Shown here: piece by piece, positions 24,346 through 33,057 of the stretch
How the letters are laid out: every line of letters begins with the position of its first letter
Position numbering within the stretch: the first letter of the stretch is position 1
Source of the DNA: Aldersonia sp. NBC_00410
GTDB taxonomy: Bacteria; Actinomycetota; Actinomycetes; Mycobacteriales; Mycobacteriaceae
Length of the DNA stretch: 64,000 nucleotides
Direction of reading: 5' to 3'
Assembly (NCBI RefSeq): GCF_026342035.1
Contig: NZ_JAPENM010000003.1
Coordinates: forward strand, 372,001 to 436,000
The notes under the pieces: model-generated
Told to the model about the DNA's origin: nothing
Seen by the model: only the letters and a program-made list of their open reading frames with translations
Database searches by the model: none
Program-made: the position numbers and the translations under genes

Positions 24346-25184
24346 CAGTGATCCTCCCCAGGATGATGGTCCCCGGTCGAGCCGAGTGCGTCGACGGCGT
24401 CGCCGGTGCCGACCACGATGAGCCGGCCGCGGACGTGCAACACGTCCACATCGGTTTGATACAGCTCCGAAAGCACCTGGGAGGTCATCACCTCACGCGG
24501 GTGCCCGATGCGGAACTTCCCGTCGACGATGTAGACGACGCGGTCGACCATCGGCAGGATCGGGTTGATCTCGTGGGTCACGAACAGCACCGCGGTGTCG
24601 TAGGTGCGTCTGCGCCGCTCGATCAGTCCGGACACGAGTTGCTGGTTGGCCAGGTCGAGGGACAGCAGCGGTTCGTCGCACAGCAGCACCTTCGGATCCC
24701 CGACGAGGGATTGCGCCACGCGCAACCGCTGCTGTTCGCCACCGGAAAGCGTGCCCAGCGGCGCGTCCGCGAAATGTTGGGCGCCGACCTCGTCGAGGAC
24801 TTCGTCCACGATGCGACGCCGTCGCGCTCGGTTGCGTAGTCCGATACCCCATTGGTGGCCGTCCACCCCGAGGCCGACCAGGTCGCGCCCGCGCAGCGGA
24901 ACACCGGCGTCGAGCGACTTCTGCTGCGGGATATAGCCGACATCGGAATTGCCTGCCCGCGCCGACCTTCCCGCGACCTGCGCGGTGCCGTCGCTCAGGT
25001 TCAGCTGCCCGAGCAGCACCTTGAGCAGGGAAGTCTTTCCCGACCCGTTCGGGCCGAGCACCGCGACGAATTCCCCCGGTGCCACGTCGAGTTGCAGGTC
25101 GCGCCACAACGTGCGCTCACCGAACGCGAGCCGCGCGTTCTGCAACGAGACTGCGGGCGTGCGGGTTTGCGCGGCCGGGGTCAT
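24345..25184 (-). CDS. znuC: Zinc ABC transporter ATP-binding protein
   Basis: ATPase of the zinc importer, 279 residues. Walker A GPNGSGKTS near residue 45, Q-loop in YIPQQKS, signature LSGGEQQRL near 150, Walker B VLLCDEPLLSLD near 172, and switch His in VTHEINPI. The ATG at 25184 overlaps the znuA stop by four bases. The frame remains open far upstream through znuA but without meaning. Confidence 0.94.
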   Translation of the reverse strand: MTPAAQTRTPAVSLQNARLAFGERTLWRDLQLDVAPGEFVAVLGPNGSGKTSLLKVLLGQLNLSDGTAQVAGRSARAGNSDVGYIPQQKSLDAGVPLRGRDLVGLGVDGHQWGIGLRNRARRRRIVDEVLDEVGAQHFADAPLGTLSGGEQQRLRVAQSLVGDPKVLLCDEPLLSLDLANQQLVSGLIERRRRTYDTAVLFVTHEINPILPMVDRVVYIVDGKFRIGHPREVMTSQVLSELYQTDVDVLHVRGRLIVVGTGDAVDALGSTGDHHPGEDH

Positions 25185-26110
25185 CGGGGTTGTCCGAGTG
25201 CGTCGGCGAGGTGCTGCGCGTTGTCGGTCTGCCAGGTGGCGAAGTCGGTGCCTTCCGGCAACGTCTCGCTGACTGCGACGACCGGGATACCGTTGTCCTG
25301 CGCTACTTTCCGGAACTCTTCGGTCAACTTGTCCTGGGTTTGCGAATTCCAGAGCAACGCGCGGACGGAACTGCTCGCCAGCAGATCGCGGGTTTGCGCG
25401 ACGGCGTTCGGCGACGGGTCGGTGCCCTCCTCGATCGCGTTCTCCAGGTCCTGCGGCGTGACGTCCTGTGCGCCCGCTGCTTGGAGGAGGTAGTAGGCGA
25501 TCGGCTCGGACTGCACGACCGGTGCGCCGGGATGCTGCGTCGCGATCTGCGCGGTGATCGCGGTGACACCGTAGAGTTGTCCCGCGAACGATGCGGCGCG
25601 TGAATGGAAGTCGGCTGCTCGATCGGGATCGAGGTCGGCGAGCTTGTCGGCGATCTGTTCGGCGACGGCTTGCACCGTCGGCATGTCGTACCAGACGTGC
25701 TCGTTGACCGAGCTGTTGTCGTGGCCCTCGTGCGAGTCCGTCGCGTCGGAGGAGGCGAGCGCGGCGAATGCCTCGATGGTGGGTTTGTCCGGCTCGCTGT
25801 CGAGAATCTTCTCGATGAACTCGTCGTAACCGCCGCCGTTGAATACGACCAGATCCGCATCGATGACGGCGGCCGCGTCGGCGGGGCTCGACTCGTACGA
25901 ATGCGGATCGGCGCTCGGGTCGTCGATGATCGACGTCACCTCGGCATCGGGCCCGGCCACCGCCTCGGCGACGCTGCCCCACACGTTCGTCGACGCGACC
26001 ACGTGAATGCGGCCGTCGTCACTGTCGCCCGCGCAGCCGGTCAAGCCCACGGTCATGAGCAGCGCGGCCGCGACGATCGCGACGGCCGAGCGGCGTGAGC
26101 GAGCGGGCAT
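25181..26110 (-). CDS. znuA: Zinc ABC transporter substrate-binding lipoprotein
   Basis: Cluster A-I solute-binding protein that captures zinc outside the membrane. The 309-residue product has a lipoprotein signal (AALLMTVGLTGCAGD, lipidated Cys near residue 26). Metal-site residues are visible in DDPSADPHSYESSP and SVNEHVWYD, with a third ligand likely in the C-terminal lobe. A small acidic His segment (DSHEGHDN) lies just before the second motif, as in other ZnuA proteins where it helps collect metal. First gene of znuACB; a Zur-like palindrome begins 17 bases upstream. Confidence 0.93.
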   Translation of the reverse strand: MPARSRRSAVAIVAAALLMTVGLTGCAGDSDDGRIHVVASTNVWGSVAEAVAGPDAEVTSIIDDPSADPHSYESSPADAAAVIDADLVVFNGGGYDEFIEKILDSEPDKPTIEAFAALASSDATDSHEGHDNSSVNEHVWYDMPTVQAVAEQIADKLADLDPDRAADFHSRAASFAGQLYGVTAITAQIATQHPGAPVVQSEPIAYYLLQAAGAQDVTPQDLENAIEEGTDPSPNAVAQTRDLLASSSVRALLWNSQTQDKLTEEFRKVAQDNGIPVVAVSETLPEGTDFATWQTDNAQHLADALGQPR

Positions 26111-26126
26111 AACGACTCCGTGACTT

Positions 26127-26145
26127 AATGGAAATGATTTCCATT
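26127..26145. promoter_or_regulatory. Zur-like operator of znuACB
   Basis: AATGGAAATGATTTCCATT is an almost perfect 19-base palindrome with the Fur/Zur-family core GAAATGATTTC, just upstream of znuA. Repression in the presence of zinc is expected from the gene content. Confidence 0.7.
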
Positions 26146-26196
26146 GAGCTTAGCGCCGGTGGGCGCGCCGACGAAATCGCGCACCAATCCCACATA

Positions 26197-26274
26197 GTGA
26201 ATGGAACTTTTGGTGCGCTCAGCGGAGTGAACGATTCCGTTCACTCCGCTGAGCGCACCGGATCTTCCGTTCAC
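26197..26274. repeat. Nested palindrome, 22-bp perfect inner arms
   Basis: GGTGCGCTCAGCGGAGTGAA... (26212-26233) mirrors 26238-26259 around ATTC. Outside it, GTGAATGGAA (26197-26206) pairs with TTCCGTTCAC (26265-26274) with one mismatch. It follows the stop of no plus-strand gene; on the minus strand it lies after the trehalase-fusion stop's opposite side, between that gene's end and znuA's promoter. It shares GAACG-CCGTTC with the palindrome at 10669. Confidence 0.8.
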
Positions 26275-26310
26275 AATGTGGGACGCGCCCAGTATCTGGG
26301 ACTCGGGCGT

Positions 26311-28866
26311 CTACCTCACGCTGAGCAACTGCGCGCAGCGCAGCAGGCCGAGGTGGCTGTAGGCCTGGGGGTGGTTGCCGAGCGATCGTTCCGCGACCGG
26401 GTCGTACTCCTCGCTGAGCAGTCCGGTTGGGCCGGCCGCGTTGACGAGCTGGGTGAACAGGGCCTCGGCATCGTTGCGTCTGCCGATCAGCAGGTACGCC
26501 TCGACCAGCCAGGCGGCACACAGGTGGAAGCCGCCCTCGCCGCCGGGCAGGCCGTCGTCGTGGTGGTACCGGTACACCGTGGATCCGCTGCGCAGCTCCG
26601 CTTCGGTCGCGAGCACGGTCGCGACGAATCGCGGGTCGTCGGGTGCGATCAAACCGCTCAGCCCGATGTGCAAGCTGGCGGCGTCGAGGTCGGTGCCGTC
26701 GTAGGCCGCGGTGAACGACTCGACGTCGGCGTTCCAGCCCTTCTCCAGCACCTCGGTGGCGATTTCTTCGCGCAGCACGGGCCACTCCGGCTCGGCGGTC
26801 CGGTCGAAGCTCGCCGCCAGCGTCAGCGCCCGGTCGAGCGTCAGCCAGCCCATCACCTTGGAGTAGACGTGGTGGCGCGGATTGTCGCGGATCTCCCAGA
26901 TGCCGTGATCGGGCTCGTGCCAGCGCCGCTGCACCGCGGCCACCATCGCACACACCAGTTCCCAGTCGCGGTCCGGCAGGATCTCGGCGGGATCGGTGAC
27001 GCCCTTGCGCTCCCGGCCGTGCGCGAGATCGGAGATGAGCGCGACGATCGGACCGAACACGTCGAGCTGCACCTGTGTGTTCGCCGCATTGCCGACCCGG
27101 ACCGGCCGCGAGCCGGCATATCCGGGCAGCTGGTCGAGCACGGCTTCGGGCGGCAGGCCCTGACCGTAGATCGTGTAAAGCGGGTGTAGCCGCTCCGGGC
27201 CGGGCAGCGTTTCCAGCACCCCGTGCACCCAGTCGAGGTAGGCCTCCGCCTCGCCGAGCGAACCGAGCGAGACCAGCGACGTCGCGGTCAGTGCGGCGTC
27301 ACGCAGCCAGCAGTAGCGGTAGTCCCAGTTGCGCACGCCGCCGACGTCCTCCGGCAGCGAGGTGGTCGCGGCCGCGAGGATCGACCCGGACGGCTCGTGC
27401 ACCAGGCCGCGCAGGGTCAGCGCCGAACGCTTCATCAGGTCCGGCTTCACCTGCGGCAGTTCGAGTCCGCGCACCCAACTCGACCAATACGTCTCGGCGA
27501 TCTCGCGGCGCTCGGTCTCGTCGCGAGTGGCGGGCGCGAGATCCCATGTTCCGCAGCGCAACTCCAGCACGATCGGACCGTCGCTCGGATCGACCACGGC
27601 GTAGGCGGTCTGCTGCATACCGTCGCTGGTGATGTCCCAATGCACCCCGGGGGAGCGCAACACCATGGGCTCGTTCGTGCCGTACACCCGCAGCCCGTAC
27701 GTCTCCGGCTCGATCTGCACCTGCGCCTGGCCGAACTCGGGTCGCGGCGCGAAGGTCACCACGGCCTTGGCGCTGCCGCGAATCACCCGCGTGACGTCGG
27801 TGCGTTCCGGTGCCACGTCGTGTGGCAGATAGTCGATGACCGACAATGCGGCCCAACGGGTTTCGACCGTCATGGTGCCGTCGAGGTAGCGCTGCGACAG
27901 CGGCAGCGACTCGCGCTGCGGACCGATGCTGAAATGTCCTGCCTCGGTGCCGCCGAGCAGATGCGCGAACACCGCGCCCGAATCCGGCTCGGGGTGGCAC
28001 AGCCAGGTGAGGGTTGCGTCCGGGGTCAGCAGGGCCACCGAACGCGGGCTCGCCAGCATCGTCAACCGCTCGATCGGCGGTGCGCTCGCTCCCGCCAGCC
28101 AGGTGCGCCGCTCCTCGTAGAGAAACGCGAGGGCGGTAGCCACATCATCGGTGGACTCGACGCGGTACTGCGCCGCGCTGTCGCCGCCACCGACCTTGAT
28201 TCCGACGTCTGGGCCGTGCAGTCGGACGAAGACCTTCTCGTCGGTGACGTCGTCGCCGAGGAAGACCGCCGCGCTGGCCGATCCCTCGTGGCGCAGAATG
28301 TCGAGCGCGTCGCCCTTGTCGGTGGAGATTACCGCCAGCTCGATCACGGCCTTGCCCTCGGTGACCTGTACCCCGGTCCAGGTCGCGGCGCCGTGCCGGA
28401 CGCGGACGAGTGCCTGCTCGCCGACCGATTCTTCGGCGTTGCGCACGTGCAGTGCGACGCTTGCCGGCTTCGTCTCGATGGTGACGCCGGCGCTCTCGGC
28501 GGCGATCGACGCCAGCTCCTTGGTCAGGTCCTCCAACAGGATTTTCGCGTCACTGTCGATGGCGTGCAGGAAGCCGACCTCGAACTCCGAGCCGTGGCTG
28601 CCGACGAGATGCACTTCCGCGGGCAGCCTGGACAGCGTGGCCAGGTCCCGCAGCGCGCGCCCGGAGATCACCGCCGCCGTGGTGTAGGTCAGGCCGGCGA
28701 GCGCGCGCAGCGCTCGCACCGACGCGGAGTTCGGGAACGCCTTCGCGGGGTCGGAGACGATCGGCGCCATCGTGCCGTCGTAGTCCGAGGCGACGAGCAG
28801 ACGCGGGGTGCGCGCCACCACGGTCAGGGCGCGCCGCAAGTCGATGTCGAGATCCTGTGCACTCAC
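26311..28866 (-). CDS. Trehalose-6-phosphate phosphatase fused to GH15 trehalase/glucoamylase-like domain
   Basis: The 851-residue chain joins two enzymes. Residues 1-245 are a HAD-type OtsB domain: motif I SDYDGTMAPI, the VISGRAL segment, and motif IV FLGDDVTDEKVF. Residues 260-851 are a GH15 (alpha/alpha)6 barrel with the mycobacterial-trehalase-like NWDYRYCWLRDAALT, a central SKVMGWLTLDRAL, and C-terminal EGGFHLCAAWLVEAYLL and LLSEEYDP that carry acidic catalytic candidates. Together they could turn trehalose-6-phosphate into trehalose and then two glucose molecules. No signal peptide, so cytoplasmic. No otsA is nearby. The start at 28866 is GTG. The domain calls are secure; activity of each half is inferred. 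Confidence 0.9.
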   Translation of the reverse strand: MSAQDLDIDLRRALTVVARTPRLLVASDYDGTMAPIVSDPAKAFPNSASVRALRALAGLTYTTAAVISGRALRDLATLSRLPAEVHLVGSHGSEFEVGFLHAIDSDAKILLEDLTKELASIAAESAGVTIETKPASVALHVRNAEESVGEQALVRVRHGAATWTGVQVTEGKAVIELAVISTDKGDALDILRHEGSASAAVFLGDDVTDEKVFVRLHGPDVGIKVGGGDSAAQYRVESTDDVATALAFLYEERRTWLAGASAPPIERLTMLASPRSVALLTPDATLTWLCHPEPDSGAVFAHLLGGTEAGHFSIGPQRESLPLSQRYLDGTMTVETRWAALSVIDYLPHDVAPERTDVTRVIRGSAKAVVTFAPRPEFGQAQVQIEPETYGLRVYGTNEPMVLRSPGVHWDITSDGMQQTAYAVVDPSDGPIVLELRCGTWDLAPATRDETERREIAETYWSSWVRGLELPQVKPDLMKRSALTLRGLVHEPSGSILAAATTSLPEDVGGVRNWDYRYCWLRDAALTATSLVSLGSLGEAEAYLDWVHGVLETLPGPERLHPLYTIYGQGLPPEAVLDQLPGYAGSRPVRVGNAANTQVQLDVFGPIVALISDLAHGRERKGVTDPAEILPDRDWELVCAMVAAVQRRWHEPDHGIWEIRDNPRHHVYSKVMGWLTLDRALTLAASFDRTAEPEWPVLREEIATEVLEKGWNADVESFTAAYDGTDLDAASLHIGLSGLIAPDDPRFVATVLATEAELRSGSTVYRYHHDDGLPGGEGGFHLCAAWLVEAYLLIGRRNDAEALFTQLVNAAGPTGLLSEEYDPVAERSLGNHPQAYSHLGLLRCAQLLSVR

Positions 28867-28959
28867 GCTGCAAACGGTATGCGATCGGCGCGGTCTCGAC
28901 CGGACTCCCGGGCATCCGGAGTCGCGCTGATCACATCTGCGGCACGTCCGGCAAGCAGG

Positions 28960-29595
28960 TCAGATAGTGCGGCGGTCGCCGAGCAGCAGGTCGACGGTGA
29001 GTTCGAGGCGGGCGGCGACGTCGGTGGCCGACGACCGGCGGGTGAGCCATGCGACCAGGTTCGACAGCCACACGTCGCTGATCACGCGGGCAATCGCGAG
29101 CTGTTCCTCGGTGGGGTCGCCGTCGTTCATCGCGCGCGCGAAGAGGCGGTCCATCACCTTGCCGACCCGGTCGACTTCGGCGGCGGCCGATGCGTCGGCG
29201 AACATGAATGCCCGCGTCATCGCCTCGGTGAGCAGCGGGTCGCGTTGCATCGAGCGGGTGATCTGCGCGAGCAACTGCTGCATGCGCTCGCGCGGGGAGC
29301 CGTCGGTGGACGGGCGTCGTTTGCTTTCGATCCGTTCGAATTCCCGCGCCAGTGCCGAAACGAGCAGATGAACTTTGGACGGGAAGTAGCGGTACAGCGT
29401 GCCGACGGCAACGTCGGCGCGTTCGGCGACCGCGCGCATCTGTACGGCTTCGTAGCCACCCTTGGACGCCAAGGCCAACGTCGCGTCGAGAATGCGCTTG
29501 CGTCGCTCGCGCTGGGCGGTGGAACTCAAATCGTCGTCGCTGAGGGTGGTGACAGCGCCGTTGCCCGTGCTTGGCGTACGGGAGGAACTTGCCAT
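28960..29595 (-). CDS. kstR: TetR-family repressor KstR of cholesterol catabolism
   Basis: KstR represses upper cholesterol-degradation genes and is released by steroid CoA thioesters. The product of 211 residues has the TetR helix-turn-helix (EAVQMRAVAERADVAVGTLY, then RYFPSKVHLL) and a C-terminal domain that closely matches M. tuberculosis KstR as I recall it (VISDVWLSNLVAWLTRR). The ATG at 29595 with an upstream GAGG is preferred to the ATG at 29628. A perfect KstR box lies 50 bases upstream and serves both kstR and the divergent chsE3, giving autoregulation. Confidence 0.95.
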   Translation of the reverse strand: MASSSRTPSTGNGAVTTLSDDDLSSTAQRERRKRILDATLALASKGGYEAVQMRAVAERADVAVGTLYRYFPSKVHLLVSALAREFERIESKRRPSTDGSPRERMQQLLAQITRSMQRDPLLTEAMTRAFMFADASAAAEVDRVGKVMDRLFARAMNDGDPTEEQLAIARVISDVWLSNLVAWLTRRSSATDVAARLELTVDLLLGDRRTI

Positions 29596-29646
29596 CGACT
29601 GGTGCCTCGTTCTCGTTTCGGTTTGCACTTGACTTTCGGTTCACAT

Positions 29647-29660
29647 TAGAACACGTTCTA
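29647..29660. promoter_or_regulatory. KstR operator between kstR and chsE3
   Basis: TAGAACACGTTCTA, a perfect 14-base palindrome matching the AACAnGTT core of the KstR consensus. It lies 36 bases before chsE3 and 52 before kstR. Confidence 0.88.
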
Positions 29661-29695
29661 CGTGTGGGTGTCATCATCGAAAAGGGGCCGAAGCT

Positions 29696-31873
29696 GTGAC
29701 AACAGCCACCACTGACGAGCAGAAAGCGGTGCAGCAATCCATCAGGGCGTGGGCGCGTTCGGCCCACCCGATTGCAACGCAACGCGACGGCGGTGTCGAC
29801 TCCTGGCAGGCATTGTGGCCCGGTCTCGCGGGGCTTGGGCTGTTCTCCGTTGCACTGCCCGAGGTATCCGGCGGCGTCGACGGAACGGTGCTCGACCTCG
29901 CCGTGATGATAGAGGAATCCGCCAGGAATCTGGTCGGTGGACCGGTGCTCGGTACGGCCCTCGCCGGCCTGCTGGTTGGCAGGCACGAAGCGGGCGAGTC
30001 GGCCGCGGCGCAACGGTTCGGGCCCGAAATCTCCGACGGGAAACTCGCCTGCGCCGTCGCGCTCAGTGCCGATCCGGTGCCGGGACATGCGGACGACTCC
30101 GGCGTGTCCGTCTCCGGTGACGCCGGCCTGGTGCTCGGTGCGACCGATTCGACGGCAGTGTTGCTGCCCGTCCTCGTCGACGACACGACGGTGTGGTGCC
30201 TCGTTGACGCCGGTGCGCCAGGATTGATCCTGACTGCGGTGCAGGGCCTCGATCACGGAGTTCCGCTCGCCCGGGTCTCGTTGGCCGAGGTGCACGTCGA
30301 CGCGGACCGCGTGCTCACCGGACTGGACGCGGACGTGCCGCGCAACCTCGCCGTCGCGCTCGCCGCCGCGGAGGCCGCCGGCATCGCCGGGTGGTGCCTG
30401 GAGACAGCCGTCGAGTACGCCAAGGTGCGCGAGCAGTTCGGCAAGAAGATCGGCTCCTTCCAGGCCGTCAAGCACATTTGCGCGCAGATGTTGACCCGCG
30501 TCGAGCGCATCCGCGCGGTCGCGTGGGACGCGGCCGTTGCCGCCGAAGAGGCACTGGATCCGGCCGCCAAGGGCGGCGGCGATCTGCCGATTGCGGCCGC
30601 GGTGGCGGGTGCGGTGGCGCTGGACGACGCGGTCGAAACGGCCAAGGACTGCATTCAGGTGCTCGGCGGCATCGGCTTCACCTGGGAACACGATGCGCAT
30701 CTGTACCTGCGCCGCGCCGGCACGCTGCGTCAGCTGCTCGGCGGTGGCCCCAAGTGGCGTGCCCGGGTTGTCGAGCTCACCCGCGCGGGTGCCCGGCGCG
30801 GCTCGAACATCGACCTGAGCGAGTACACCGATCTGCGCGACGAGATAGTGGCCGAAGCGGAAAAGATCGCCGCGCTCCCCGCGGACGAGCGTCGCGTCCC
30901 GCTCGCCGAATCGGGTCTGCTTGCCGCGCACTGGCCGAAGCCGTACGGCCGCGCGGCCGATGCTGCCGAGCAACTGCTGATCGCCGAAGAGTTGGACCGC
31001 GTCGGCGTCGCGCGCCCGGACCTGATCATCGGCTGGTGGGCGGTGCCGACCATCCTCGAGCACGGCACGCCCGAGCAGATCGAGCGCTTCGCCATGCCGA
31101 CCCTGCGCGGCGAATTGAACTGGTGCCAGCTGTTCAGTGAGCCGGGCGCCGGCTCGGACCTCGCCGCGCTGCGTACCTCCGCCACCAAGGTCGAGGGTGG
31201 CTGGAAGCTGCAGGGGCAGAAGGTGTGGACCTCGAAGGCGCAGGAATCGGACTGGGGCATCTGCCTGGCCCGCACCAACCCGGACGCCCCGAAGCACCGC
31301 GGCATCAGCTACTTCGTGGTCGATATGCGCAGCCCGGGTGTCGACATCCGCCCCCTGCTGGAGATCATCGGCGAGCCACGGTTCAACGAGGTCTTCCTCG
31401 ATGATGTGTTCGTGCCCGACGATTGTTTGGTCGGCACCATCGACGATGGTTGGAAGCTGGCCAACACCACGCTCGCCAACGAGCGCGTCGCGATCGGCGG
31501 CGGGTCCCTGCTGGACAAGTCGATCGAGGAACTCGTCGAGGCCACGCCCGTGGACGACGCCGTCGCCAACGACAAGCTCGGTTCGCTGATCGCCAACTCC
31601 ATCGTGGGCTCGCTGCTCGACCTGCGTACCGCGATCCGCTCGCTCGAGGGGCAGGATCCCGGTCCCGAATCGAGCGTGCGCAAACTGCTCGGCGTGCAGC
31701 AGCGCCAAGGCATCGCCGAGTTCGCGTTCGAGGTGGCCGGCGTGGAGGGCGTGCTCGACGACGGTCCTGCGCGTGAGTTCCTGGTCACCCGCTGCCTGTC
31801 GATTGCCGGCGGGACCACTCAGATTCTGCTCACCGTCGCCGCGGAACGAATTCTCGGACTGCCGCGAGGTTAG
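29696..31873 (+). CDS. fadE34: Two-domain steroid acyl-CoA dehydrogenase ChsE3 (FadE34)
   Basis: This FAD enzyme dehydrogenates a C24 steroid side-chain CoA ester in the second round of cholesterol side-chain beta-oxidation. The 725-residue chain is an acyl-CoA dehydrogenase duplication: the first half ends near residue 360 (QVLGGIGFTWEHDAHLYLRRA), the second begins near 385 and has the FAD/substrate loop LFSEPGAGSDLAALRT and ends with GGTTQILLTVAAERILGLPRG. In M. tuberculosis such proteins are single-chain versions of the FadE alpha2beta2 heterotetramers. Start GTG 29696. It is divergent from kstR across one KstR box, exactly the Rv3574-Rv3573c layout. Confidence 0.93.
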   Translation: MTTATTDEQKAVQQSIRAWARSAHPIATQRDGGVDSWQALWPGLAGLGLFSVALPEVSGGVDGTVLDLAVMIEESARNLVGGPVLGTALAGLLVGRHEAGESAAAQRFGPEISDGKLACAVALSADPVPGHADDSGVSVSGDAGLVLGATDSTAVLLPVLVDDTTVWCLVDAGAPGLILTAVQGLDHGVPLARVSLAEVHVDADRVLTGLDADVPRNLAVALAAAEAAGIAGWCLETAVEYAKVREQFGKKIGSFQAVKHICAQMLTRVERIRAVAWDAAVAAEEALDPAAKGGGDLPIAAAVAGAVALDDAVETAKDCIQVLGGIGFTWEHDAHLYLRRAGTLRQLLGGGPKWRARVVELTRAGARRGSNIDLSEYTDLRDEIVAEAEKIAALPADERRVPLAESGLLAAHWPKPYGRAADAAEQLLIAEELDRVGVARPDLIIGWWAVPTILEHGTPEQIERFAMPTLRGELNWCQLFSEPGAGSDLAALRTSATKVEGGWKLQGQKVWTSKAQESDWGICLARTNPDAPKHRGISYFVVDMRSPGVDIRPLLEIIGEPRFNEVFLDDVFVPDDCLVGTIDDGWKLANTTLANERVAIGGGSLLDKSIEELVEATPVDDAVANDKLGSLIANSIVGSLLDLRTAIRSLEGQDPGPESSVRKLLGVQQRQGIAEFAFEVAGVEGVLDDGPAREFLVTRCLSIAGGTTQILLTVAAERILGLPRG

Positions 31874-31930
31874 CTCCGGCACCGTCGACCGAGGGTTGGT
31901 TTCCGGCGTCGCCGGACGAGTTGATACAAC

Positions 31931-31944
31931 TAGAACACGTTCTA
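31931..31944. promoter_or_regulatory. KstR operator ahead of the chsE1 operon
   Basis: TAGAACACGTTCTA, identical to the box at 29647. It lies 19 bases before the GTG of chsE1 and should place the whole side-chain operon under KstR. Confidence 0.88.
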
Positions 31945-31962
31945 ATATGAAAACGAGGCAGC

Positions 31963-33057
31963 GTGGACTTTTCCAGAGAGAAGACCTGCGATGCCGTGGC
32001 CGAGGTTGTCACGGCGCTGTTGAGCCGCGAAGCGGATCACCATCAGGCACTGTTGAGCCGCGAATCCGAGCCCGATCCCGGCGCCGGCTACAGCGTTGGG
32101 ACGTGGCACCGACTCGCGGAAAATGGGTTGCTGGCGCTGCCGCTGCCCGAGCGCTTCGGCGGCGACGATCAGGGACTCGCCGAAGTGGTGACCCTGCTCG
32201 GTGAGCTCGGCCGCAAGGCCGTCGCGACACCGGCGCTGGCCACGCTCGGGTTCGGAGTACTGCCCCTGCTCGAACTTGCCGATGCGGACCTGCAGGCGGA
32301 AATCCTGCCCAAGGTTGCCGAGGGCGCGATCCTGACCGCCGCGCTGGCCGAGCCGAGCCGTCCGCTCGGCTCTGCGCCCGCCACCACCGCGACGCTCGAC
32401 GGCGACACCGTCGTCATCGAGGGCAAGAAGATCGGCGTGCCCTACGCGAAGGAGGCCATCGCCATCCTGGTGCCGACCGACGCGGGTATCGCGCTCGTCG
32501 CGCCCGATGCGGACGGCGTGACGCTGACCAAGGCGCCGACCTCGGCCGGCACGCCGGAGTACGCGGTGGAGCTGTCCGGCGTCCGGATTCCGCGGACGCG
32601 GCTGCTGACCGGTGAGCCCGCCGTGCTGTACCGCTACGCGGTGGCCTGCATCGGTGCGACAGCCGACGGATTGCTCTCCGGCGCAGCCGAACTGACCGCC
32701 GAGCACCTGCGCACGCGGCACCAGTTCGGCAAGCCGTTGGCCACGTTCCAGGCGGTGGCACAGCAGATCGCGGACGTCTACGTCACCTCCCGCACCCTGA
32801 ACGTTTCATCGATCGCTGCGTCGTGGCGGCTCGGTACCGGTCGCGATGCGGATTCCGACCTGAACGTGCTCGGTTACTGGGTGGCCGCCGAGGCGCCCAC
32901 CGCGCTGCAGGTGTGTCATCACCTGCACGGCGGTATCGGTGTGGATATCACCTACCCGATGCACCGGTACTTCTCGCAAGGCAAGGACCTCGCCCGCCTC
33001 GTCGGTGGCGCGGCCTACCGTCTCGACCTTCTGGGGGCGCAATGTTCATCGATCTGA
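31963..33057 (+). CDS. chsE1: Acyl-CoA dehydrogenase subunit ChsE1 (FadE28-like)
   Basis: One subunit of the alpha2beta2 dehydrogenase that introduces the C17(20) double bond into 3-oxo-4-pregnene-20-carboxyl-CoA. The 364-residue product has the acyl-CoA dehydrogenase fold (ENGLLALPLPERFGG at the start, TRHQFGKPLATFQAVAQQ and HHLHGGIGVDITYPMHRYF near the end). In the known complex this subunit supports FAD binding and the partner supplies the catalytic Glu. Start GTG 31963 behind GAGGCAGC. It overlaps chsE2 by 16 bases, in keeping with fixed-ratio synthesis. Order chsE1-chsE2-chsH2-chsH1-ltp2 equals the mycobacterial igr operon. Confidence 0.93.
   Translation: MDFSREKTCDAVAEVVTALLSREADHHQALLSRESEPDPGAGYSVGTWHRLAENGLLALPLPERFGGDDQGLAEVVTLLGELGRKAVATPALATLGFGVLPLLELADADLQAEILPKVAEGAILTAALAEPSRPLGSAPATTATLDGDTVVIEGKKIGVPYAKEAIAILVPTDAGIALVAPDADGVTLTKAPTSAGTPEYAVELSGVRIPRTRLLTGEPAVLYRYAVACIGATADGLLSGAAELTAEHLRTRHQFGKPLATFQAVAQQIADVYVTSRTLNVSSIAASWRLGTGRDADSDLNVLGYWVAAEAPTALQVCHHLHGGIGVDITYPMHRYFSQGKDLARLVGGAAYRLDLLGAQCSSI

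Noticed and set aside
24345-25982. 545-codon frame extending znuC into znuA
   Set aside because: Only the part from ATG 25184 has ABC ATPase motifs; upstream is an off-frame reading of znuA.
27223-29649. 808-codon plus-strand frame opposite the trehalase fusion
   Set aside because: Composition typical of an antisense shadow, and it also crosses kstR, which is a secure gene.
28931-31882. 983-codon minus-strand open frame opposite chsE3 and kstR
   Set aside because: Shadow frame; both covered genes have clear family motifs on the other frames.
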